NCBI GenBank assembly: GCA_007449985.2
Contig: VIIQ02000020.1
Span: forward strand, 372,001-436,000
DNA length: 64,000 bases
DNA from: Desmodesmus armatus
Lineage: Eukaryota; Chlorophyta; Chlorophyceae; Sphaeropleales; Scenedesmaceae
Direction: 5' to 3'
This document shows positions 45,701 to 53,401 of this stretch, piece by piece. Every line of letters starts with the position of its first letter. Positions within the stretch are counted from its first letter, which is position 1. The notes below the pieces were generated by a model, which did no database searches, had not been told where the DNA came from, and saw nothing but the letters and a program-made list of their open reading frames with translations. The translations under genes and the position numbers were made by a program.

Positions 45701-48700
45701 CTCACCCCCACGCTTCACGGCCTTCGTCTTCGGGCCTCAGAACTATGGCTGGGCGGCCTTCACAGTGTTCCTACTGGCCTCTGATGGCGGAGTGTATGCG
45801 CTGTGCCCTGTGGCTCCCTTTGGCATGCGTGCCAGGGCGTCGACGCTGCGGCAGCTGCCGGGAGTGAATGAAAGGGGCACCGTGCACACATGGCTCCTGG
45901 TGAGTGTGGGTGCTTGTGGTGCTGAAGGGGTGTGAGGGGGGGGGGTCCCTGCCATGCTGAGCCTCAAAGTTACGTCTGGGCAGCCTCCTCTGTGGATGTT
46001 GCTGGCCTCTGACCCCAGTGGGTGGTGAGGGAAGGGTACGCGCTATGTCCTGTGGCGCCCTTTGGCATGCGCGCGAGGGCGACGACGCTGCGGCAGTTGC
46101 CAGGAGTGAACGAGAGGGGCACTGTGCACACATGGCTGCTGGTGAGTGTGGGTGCCCGTGGTGCTGGAGGGGTGTGATGGGCGTGGGGGAAGGGGGGCAG
46201 CTGGTGTGTAGGGCCTCAAAGTTACGTGTGGGCAGCCTTCTCTGTGGATGCTGCTGGCCTCTGATCTCAGTGGGTGGGTGGTGAAGGGGGGGGGGGGGCT
46301 GTGCTCTGTGGCGCCCTTTGGCATGCGCGCCAGGGCGACGACTCTGCGGCAGCTGCCGGGAGTGAATGAAAGGGGCACCGTGCACACATGGCTGCTGGTA
46401 GGTCCAGTTTCCTGATGGTTGCGTGATGGTTGCGAGATGGGGAGGGTGCTTGAGCTGTACGTTGGCCTCGCTTCTGACCTCACTGCCGCCATGGCAGCGA
46501 TTATTTGCTGCGCTGTTAGCAGCATCACCCATGTGTTGACCCCCCCACCACCACATCTTGGCACCACCTACATTTTGGTGCCACCCACCCTGACACTACT
46601 TCTTCATACTCCCCCTGTTTGATGAGAATTAAATCCATACATCCCACAGCATGTTGTCTTGTAGCCTTGTTACCTGTGCATTGCTGTTCACACCGTTTTC
46701 ACTTACCAACCTACTCCACTGCAGCAGCACCTTTACATCCATTGCCTTGCTGTGCCTTGCAGGCCAGCTTCCTAGAAGTCTACGCCAACGAGTCTGCAGC
46801 AGCAGTCTCAGCACATGCTGTCATGCTACCTGTGTGCTGCCGTTCACATCCTACACACTGTCAGAATTCAGCGCAGCAACACCTTTGCGGCTTTTGTCTG
46901 CTGTGTTTTGCAGGCCAGCTTTTTGGAAGTCTATGCCAACGAGTCTGCAGCAGCAGTTTCAGCACAGCCCCACGTGCTCGAAACCCTGGCTCCATGCCTC
47001 CAAGGGCCCCTAAACCTCAACACAGCATCCATCAAACCCCCGACAGCCCGCAGAGTGGCCTGCACCATGGCACTGAGCGGCCGGGGCAATGAGGGGCTGG
47101 GGGGCGGCCACGGCAGCGAGCACTGCAGTGCGCTGCTGACGGGGTTCAGCAGCGGCACTGTGTATGCGCATGCGCTGGAGCTGCAACAGGTGCTGCCCTG
47201 CTGGCAGGATGCCACACCACAGGTGCGTTTGCATGTGGTATTGTGTTCGTCTGTGCCAAACACCCCCTTCAACCATTGTTCAAGAGACTGGGGTATGGCA
47301 AGTGATAGGACCTCTGGAACCGCTGGCTCGCTGGCTTGCTAGTGCCAAAGGTGGGACTATCTGTCCCTGGATAGCTATACTGTATTGTGCTGTACTTACA
47401 TTGTGCTGTGCTTTGCCTGGCTGTACTGGCTGCTGCTGCAGGTTGCGTATGACCAGCGGGGTGAGGTGACAGCAGTGCGGTACGAGGTGGAAGCGGTGGC
47501 ACCCAAGCAGCCCACAGCAGGTCAGTTTGTGTATGGGGGGGGGGGGTATTCCTTTGTGTTTTGGGGGGGCACATATCTGGCAGGGCTCCAGCAGGACGAG
47601 GGGCGGCTGACCGTGGAGGCGGTGGTGACCAAGCAAGCAACACAAACATGTGTGCGTGTGTGTGTGTGTGTGTGGATGTTCGGTGAGAGGGGGCAACCAA
47701 GTCTGACAGTGGCCTGTTGTGCCCCTTACTGCTGCTGCTGCTGGATGTTTCCTGGATCAACTTGCTCCTGGGCCACTTGAGGCATATCCTTGTTACCCTC
47801 TTCTTCCTCTTTTGCTGATGTACCCCAGTTCTGTGCCTCCTCTGCTCTTTTCATGTGCTCCCTCCCCCTCCCTCCCCGCCCGCTACCAGGTTTGGGCTCA
47901 ATCCCAGAGGGCAGCTCTTCTGGCGGCCAGCAGCCCAGCAGGCAGCCAGTGGCGGACAGTGGCCTGGTGTCACCCCTGCTGCTGCTGGATGCCCTCAAGA
48001 TTAACCTGCACCTGAAGACGCTTGAGCCACAGCCCTCTCAATGCCCCTCTTTAGTCTCCTGTTGTCTCCTTGCTACTGAGCCTGCAGGCACTGACCTCAT
48101 CTTGCCTTCCTCTGCTCCGGCGCTTGAGCCACCTTACTAACCCCTCTCAACGCCCTCTTTACTTTCCAGTTGTCTCGTTGCCACTGAGCCTCCATGCACT
48201 GACCTCAACTTGACTCCTGCTGCTCCGGTGTTTCATTGTCCGCCCTTGACATCAGGTCTGGGATCAATACCAGAGGGCAGCTCTTCTGGTGGCCAGCCGC
48301 CCAACAGGCAACCAGCAGCTGACAGTGGCTTGGTGTCCCCCCTGCTGCTGCTGGATGCCCTGAAGATCAACCTGCACCTAGAAGCACCTGAAGCAACCAC
48401 CAGTGGCGGCTACAGCAGGGAGCAAGCGGTGGACAGTGACGAGGAGAGCGATGCAGGTGAAGGGTGGGGTTTGGCTGCAACATCTGGCGCATGAAGACTG
48501 CATGTGAATCTGGCATTCGCGGGGGTTGTTGTTGTGATGTCTTGCCCCTTTGTCAGGTTGGACCATAACCACCTTGGTGCTGATGGGCTCTTGTTTCCCA
48601 GTGCCTTGCACGCTACTGGTTGCCGGGTGTGTGTGTGTGTGGGGGGGGGGGGGGGGTGAGGCCAACACCTACAAAGGTTGAGCATCTGGAGGTGCCTGAA

Positions 48701-51700
48701 AGTACTGCGTCTTTTGTCAGTTGCAGCAGCAAACAGGCAGTGAATAGTGTGATAGTAATTGGGAGAGCGATGCAGGTGTTGCCTGCCACATAAGTGAGGA
48801 TGTACATAGGGATGAGGAATGGATACGGGGCTGGGGTGGGGGCACACAAGGTCACCGTGCACCTGGCACCACCCCAGTAGGCCTACTGTCAGCTCACTCC
48901 ACTTCACTGCCCAGCATGGAACCTGCTGTAGAGTCTCTTCGATTGGAAGTAGTCTTGCATGCAGGCTATGACCCCTCAGCTCCCTCAGAGCACGGAATCG
49001 CCCCACAGGCCATACCCGTGGGCCTTGAGGCAACAAAATTGCTGCAACACTTGGCAACACCTGCCCTTTGTCTGTCTCCCGCATGAGACTAAGGCTGCCA
49101 TAGGGGAATCCCTGAGCACTGACCAGTATCACTCTTCTTGCAATCTGCTGCTTGCCACTTGCTTGCACTCCTGCAGGCTATGACCCCTCAGCGCCCTCAG
49201 AGCAGCGAGGCCGCCGTACAGGCCAAGGCCTTATAGGGCTTGGTGCATCAGCAGGCAGCGACAGTGACAGCGATGACGAGGAAGACGAACAGCTGCAGCA
49301 GTTACGGAAAGTAACGTTACTTCCGGCCCCTGAGCTCCCGGTCGCTTCTGGGCCTGCCATGACCAAGGCTGTTGGGGCATCAACATAAGATGGCTGCAGC
49401 AGCTCAATGGCGGAAATGTGGAGGATGGGTTGGGGCTCTTCGGCAGCAGCAGCGGCAGCAGCTGGGAGCAGCGGCAGCAGCAAGGGGGTCAGGAGCAGCA
49501 GCTGCCGGCGCCTGCGGTTCAGGAGCTGCTGGTTTCAGGCCCTGGGGTGTGCAGCAGCTGTGTGGTGGGGAATGCACTGTTTGGCAGCGGCTGTATAGTG
49601 TTGGAACAGCAGCAGCAGCAACAGCAGGGGGGTGCTGCTGGTATCTTGGGGCCAAGGCTTGTATTCCTAAAGCCAAGGCCGACAGGGGTGCTTGGCGAGG
49701 GTGTGGTGGGGGCAGCGGCAGCAGCTGGAGGGGAGGGTGGAGAGGAGGAGGATGCGTTGGGGGAGGAGGAGCTGCTGTTGACGCCTGAGGAGCTGGACAC
49801 ACGAGGGCGGCAGCAGGTGAGGGTGGTGATGCGGGCTTGTTTGTATGTATGGACAGCAGTGGGAGCAGGTATATGCAGCTGGTAATGATGCAAGTCAGCA
49901 GGGGTGGGGGGTAGGCTGCTGTTGACGGCATTTGTGCTGACACAGGGGGGCAACAGCAGCCATGAGGCCATTGGTGTGGGCTTGTCTGTCTGCACAGCAG
50001 CGTGAGCAGGCACATGCAGCTGGTGATTGTGCAAGTCAAGGGGGGGGGGGGGGGAGGCTGCTATGGACGCCTGGGGAGCTTGACGGGGCCCACGGCAGGT
50101 GAGGCAATCAGCTGGTGCTTGCCCATGGTGTGTGCCACCGTTGATTTGTCGCATCTTTGTGCACCTTTTCAAGCGCAATACTCCATCGTTGTTGCTGACA
50201 CCTTGGTTGGATGGTTTCTGGTGTCTATCACTGCAGGAGTACTATGCAGACATCCTGCGCGGCCCTCCCAGGGTCCAAGCCCCTGCTAAGCCTGACAACC
50301 TGGCCAGCCTGGGCGTGGCAGACCCCAAGGGTGGGTGTAGTGAGGTTCAACAGTACAGTACAGTAATTGTGGGAGGGGATCCCAAACCTCAGCACTAGCC
50401 GGTGAGCCAAGGGCTCATGAGGGTGCGCCGAAGGACCTTCAACTTGTCGTACCCCAGTCTCAGTGACGCATGCGCTGGCGGGGGCAGGTGCACCTTGGCA
50501 GTGATAAGCAGCAGGGCTTTCTGTGGAAGACTCAGGGCATCCTCTCCCTCTGGCTGATGTGGACCTGTGGCGATAATCACCATGCTGTGATGTGCTGTGT
50601 TCCTGCAGCTGCCAAGATAAAGTGAATCAGGCACCGTTCATGTCTGTGCAACACCTCCCATGACATGTTGCCAACACTGCATGCGGTTGTGTGCCTGTGC
50701 CGGTGATGTGCTAGGTTGTGCTGTGTCCTGCAGTTCTGCCAATGTCTGTGCAATGCCTACCAGGACATGCTGTCAGCAGTTTGCTGACTGTGCCTGTGGC
50801 TGTGTCTGTGGCGGTGCTGTGCTGTGCTGTGTCCTGCAGGTCTGCAGTACTTCCGTGACGCCACTAGCTGGCTGTCGGAGTCGCATGTGCGCTTCGGTGT
50901 GGGGGTGTCGGTGGACCTCATCAAACGCATCAACGAGCTGCATGACCTGGTAGGCAGAACATCCCATTACAGTACAATCTAGAAGATACAATTCAGTCTT
51001 TGTGAGGTACATTATGTGTACTGGCAAGCCTGTGAGCCAGGAGGTTGATGAGGGAGGTGGAGGCTTATTTGCTGTCTTATATGTTCCTCTTGTGGCTTAG
51101 GAAGCCTACTGTCAGGCCGGTCGAGCTAAACAATCATCATGGTTTTCCAGGAGGGCCAGAGTCAAAGTCTGAGTGACAGATCAAACCAATTGTTTTGCAT
51201 CCGTTATGGGAAATTCACATGCAAACAGTGCTGTGCCAATGGCGCTACCCTCCCCCAACCCCCATTCCTGCTGCACCCTCCCACCCTCCCCTAGGTGTCA
51301 GACCAGGAGGTGTTGCTGCATCACCTCAAGGGCCTAGCCCAACAAGCAGCAGAGCAGCAGGCAGCACTGCAGGCACGCATCGACAGGTGAACACTGTACC
51401 TCCCTCTCACTCGCCTTCTGTTTTGCTCCTTCTATGAGTTCTCAGCCACTGCGTGGTGGTGGCATTTGCAATGGCCCGCAAACCAGCATCAGGGTCAGAG
51501 GGTGTTGGCTCGCCTGCCTTGCTGGACTAGAAAGATGTTACCCCACAAGTCACCAACCACGTGCTGCTGCAACATGTCGCAGGTTGTCCAAGGCTGCTGC
51601 CACTCTGTGTGAGCGTGGCAACCTGCTTGCGTCCATGCACTGGAGCCTGCCACGACCCACCAGCAAAGCAGAGCAGCAGATGAGCAGACACCTGGATGTA

Positions 51701-51767
51701 AGCGGGGTGGGGGGGGGGGGGCAGGCAGGCAGACTGCATTGTCAACTGCTTTGTATGTCTTATCTTG

Positions 51768-51850
<83 letters not shown>

Positions 51851-52991
51851 GTTGCGACGAGAATGTGTCCGCAGTCAGTGCGCCTACCATGTATCAGCTC
51901 CCACAGGCCATGATGTTCTTCACCACGTTGCGATATGTAACACCTGCATTTTGGTCTGGTGTGGCTTTTGAGCTTCCACTCTGCGGTGGCTGAGTTGTGA
52001 AGCAACCACAGCGTCTCGTCCCAAGCTGCATGTGTCACTCACCGCCCAGCACTGGTATGTAGTGTGTATGAGAACGCGCCTCACACAGGTCGACGAGCAA
52101 GCATTGAGGTGCTGTGTATGTTTACTAATGGTGTTGACTCATCTTTTGTGCGTTGTGCTGCGTGCTGTGCAGGCGTGGGAGCAGCAGGTGCAGCAGACGC
52201 AGAAGGCGTGGAAGGCGATGCACCACCGGCTGGCTGCCGTCATCTCAGCAGCAGAGCAGCAGCGGCGGCAGCGGGACCAGGAGCAGGCGGCAGGCCACAG
52301 CCCACTGGGGGTGCGGGGGCTGGCGGCCTCACGGGCACAGGGCAGACAGGTGCGATGATCAGGCTGGTTGCCTGGTGGAGATTCCTGTGGAATGTGCTGC
52401 GTTGATGCATCTCTCGTTTTATATCACGAGGTGGATGCATCTACACCTTTCCGTCTGCACGCAGCAACTGCAATCTGTCTGACGCAGCTGGCTGGGTATT
52501 TCGTTGAACTTTGCTCCTGTTGTATACTTGGTTAGTGGAATGCTTTGATGCTGAGAGGCAGAGGGCCCGGCTGTGCTTTTGCCAATGCAAATCTTCCACG
52601 GTGTTCATGGCTCAGTGCAGGACTATCTTGTCTCCTTGTGTTTGTGCAGGTCACTCAGAAGCCTAGCGGCCCGCTCACACCAGCACATGTGTACAGCTAG
52701 AATTTCATCGTCCAATGCAAAGCCATTGTATATGTCTCAGTGCAGGACTGTTTTGTGTCCTCGTGTTTGCTCTGTTACCTCGTGTTTCTGCAGGTCACTC
52801 AGAAGCCCAGCGGCCCGCTCACACCAGCACAGCTGGACCGTGTGAAAGAGCTGCTGTTGACGCAGCACACCTCCATCACCGCAGACACAGCAGAACTGGA
52901 GGCACTCAGCAGCGAGCTCGAGGCGTGGAAGTTGGAGCATCCTGAGGTGGAGCTGCCAGCACGGCTGACAAAGCTGGGGATGTTGGTGTAG
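42731..52991 (+). CDS. NUP88: Nucleoporin Nup88 homologue
   Basis: Seventeen phase-matched exons: 42731-42798, 42878-42965, 43123-43257, 43945-44127, 44675-44803, 45663-45899, 46914-47222, 47442-47520, 48256-48456, 49177-49310, 49400-49816, 50237-50330, 50840-50949, 51295-51386, 51583-51697, 52173-52349, 52794-52991; 921 residues. Nup88 forms the cytoplasmic-side Nup88-Nup62-Nup214 assembly and binds export cargo complexes. The N-terminal two thirds read as beta-propeller strands: HIVVVDVSPDSL, HQLLLAGSSYS, ASWHPGSSSHFAVLASDNRW (matches the conserved W-HPGS-Y-H-VVLTSDN-IR of Nup88), AFVFGPQNYGWAAFTVFLLA, SALLTGFSSGTVYAHALEL. The C-terminal third is coiled coil, ending LDRVKELLLTQHTSITADTA then ARLTKLGMLV. 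An acidic insert (GSDSDSDDEEDEQ) and Gln/Gly runs are lineage features. The intron before the exon at 49400 is only 89 nt. About ten exon ends have extra tandem copies in neighbouring introns. The first exon is the least certain. Confidence 0.85.
44190..44487 (+). repeat. Tandem copies of the exon end GLFHVHKGLYDERP + donor
   Basis: The end of the exon finishing at 44127 (GLFHVHKGLYDERPGMRLLQ, then GTGGGT) is repeated in the following intron at about 44192-44249 (donor kept), at 44302-44362 (donor lost) and in two poor copies between 44403 and 44487. The spacing is about 110-120 bp. Confidence 0.85.
44834..44862. repeat. (ATGC)n microsatellite
   Basis: Seven perfect tetranucleotide units in a Nup88 intron. 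Confidence 0.95.
45049..45100 (+). repeat. Copy of the exon end LTEAEQTFWLRLPGTQ + donor
   Basis: This nearly exact copy of the last about 50 nt of the exon ending at 44803, followed by GTGTGT, lies about 297 bp downstream in the same intron, after a (GT)n and poly-G tract. Confidence 0.9.
45330..45420. repeat. 12-bp GCCGCCATTGCT tandem repeat
   Basis: About five near-perfect copies of a 12-bp unit sit just upstream of the duplicated acceptor at 45434. A degraded version precedes the true acceptor at 45663, showing that the repeat and acceptor were duplicated together. Confidence 0.85.
45434..45550 (+). repeat. Upstream copy of the exon start SSMGLFRRQRGMPSPPRF
   Basis: This is a copy of the first about 115 nt of the exon at 45663, including the preceding CAG acceptor, 229 bp upstream. 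A small deletion in the region of PQNYGWAAF breaks its frame, so the downstream copy is the usable exon. Confidence 0.9.
46042..46397 (+). repeat. Two further copies of exon end APFGMRAR...HTWLL + donor
   Basis: The end of the exon finishing at 45899 (PFGMRARASTLRQLPGVNER, then HTWLL and GTGAGT) recurs at 46042-46141 and 46300-46397, each followed by its own GT donor (GTGAGT, GTAGGT). Unit length is about 240-255 bp. All three copies encode nearly the same peptide, so all could compete as 5' splice sites. Confidence 0.9.
46763..46815 (+). repeat. Upstream copy of the exon start ASFLEVYANESAAAVSA
   Basis: Copy of the first about 52 nt of the exon at 46914 plus its acceptor (TTGCAG), 151 bp upstream. 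The flanking intron sequence (TACCTGTG ... GTTCACA) is also repeated. Confidence 0.9.
47300..47400 (+). repeat. Dispersed short element, copy 6, sense-oriented
   Basis: Diverged copy reading CTGGCTCGCTGGCTTGCTAG, then GGTGGGACTATC and a tail of TACTGTATTGTGCTGTACT, about 40 bp before the acceptor of the Nup88 exon at 47442. Confidence 0.6.
47576..47640 (+). repeat. Decayed copy of exon end around EVEAVAPKQPTA
   Basis: The sequence encodes VEAVVTKQATQ after CAGCAGGACGAGGGGCGGCT. It is a diverged copy of the 47442-47520 exon about 125 bp downstream; frame and donor are lost. Confidence 0.6.
47890..48012 (+). repeat. Upstream copy of exon start GLGSIPEGSSSGGQ
   Basis: Copy of about the first 120 nt of the exon at 48256, with acceptor (TACCAG), 366 bp upstream; the flanking intron (CACTGAGCCT ... 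CACTGACCTCA) is repeated too. It lacks a donor and its frame stops soon after, so 48256 is the usable start. Confidence 0.9.
48965..49010 (+). repeat. Upstream copy of exon start GYDPSAPSE
   Basis: Copy of the first about 45 nt of the exon at 49177, including GCAG, 212 bp upstream. A separate decayed copy of the preceding exon's end (GAGAGCGATGCAG/GTG) lies at about 48763-48777. Confidence 0.8.
49912..50104 (+). repeat. Copies of exon end LLLTPEELDTRGRQQ + donor
   Basis: The end of the exon finishing at 49816 recurs in decayed form at about 49912-49965 and again at about 50057-50104, the latter followed by GTGAGG exactly as in the original. Surrounding intron sequence (CAGCTGGT-AT-TGCAAGTCA) is repeated as well. 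Confidence 0.7.
50350..50465 (-). repeat. Dispersed short element, copy 4, beside a splice donor
   Basis: CAGTACAGTACAGTAATT, GGGATCCCAAACC, CTCAGCACTAGCC, GCCAAGGGCTCATGAGGGTG and GTCGTACCCCAGTCT, the longest match to copy 1. It starts about 20 bp after the donor of the Nup88 exon ending at 50330, antisense to the gene. Confidence 0.85.
50590..50838 (+). repeat. Tandem intronic repeats carrying CTGTGTCCTGCAG acceptors
   Basis: A unit of about 105-125 bp containing GTGCTGTGT-CCTGCAG and TGTCTGTGCAA-GCCT-CCA-GACATG occurs about three times just upstream of the exon at 50840, giving three equivalent acceptors in a row. Confidence 0.7.
51769..51848. repeat. (TG)40 microsatellite
   Basis: Eighty bases of perfect TG in the Nup88 intron after the exon ending at 51697, preceded by a poly-G tract. 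Confidence 0.98.
52650..52685 (+). repeat. Upstream copy of exon start VTQKPSGPLTPA
   Basis: Copy of the first about 36 nt of the last Nup88 exon (52794) with its GTGCAG acceptor, 144 bp upstream. The intron sequence before it (CTCAGTGCAGGACT) is repeated too. The copy soon reaches a stop codon. Confidence 0.9.
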
Positions 52992-53401
52992 ATCACGATC
53001 TGTAAGTGGCTGTGGGCTGCTCCTGGTCCTGCTGACAGACGCTGCCGAGAGGCAGGTGTGAAGTCAAGGTGAAACTTTATTTGTCTGTTGAGCCCTGGTG
53101 GGGCGGTGTGCTGTGACACAAGACGGAAGTCAAAACAAGTCAAGATCATGACGGTACGGGACTGCGAAACCCACATCCGCGAGCTGGAACTGTGATATGA
53201 ATTTGAATTTTGCAATTGCTATCAACGTGATTGTCCCTTGTTTGACCAAGTCTTGCGGAGTCACTGAGAGCATCATTGAGAGGTGACAGCAGCAACTGCA
53301 ACATCAGTGACTAGGCAGTCAGCACGGCGACAGCCACGCACGCCATAGAGCACTCAGCCTCATTTTGTCAGGCTATCAACACAGAGGCAGGCACCTCTGT
53401 A
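52992..53401. other. Nup88 3' flank and dehydrogenase promoter region
   Basis: This is 410 bp between two plus-strand genes. TGTAA occurs at 53001, only 10 nt past the stop. No additional feature was recognised. Confidence 0.5.

Noticed and set aside
47890..48144. Upstream GLGSIPEG copy as the real Nup88 exon
   Set aside because: It lacks a usable donor and reaches a stop, whereas the copy at 48256 runs in frame to a good donor and the next exon.
50350..50465. tRNA-derived SINE with A and B boxes
   Set aside because: GGTTTGGGATCC weakly resembles a B box, but spacing to any A-box-like sequence is too short. Only SINE-like is claimed.
51739..51993. Poly-Cys/Val or Thr/His ORFs across the (TG)40 tract
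   Set aside because: These are translations of a microsatellite.
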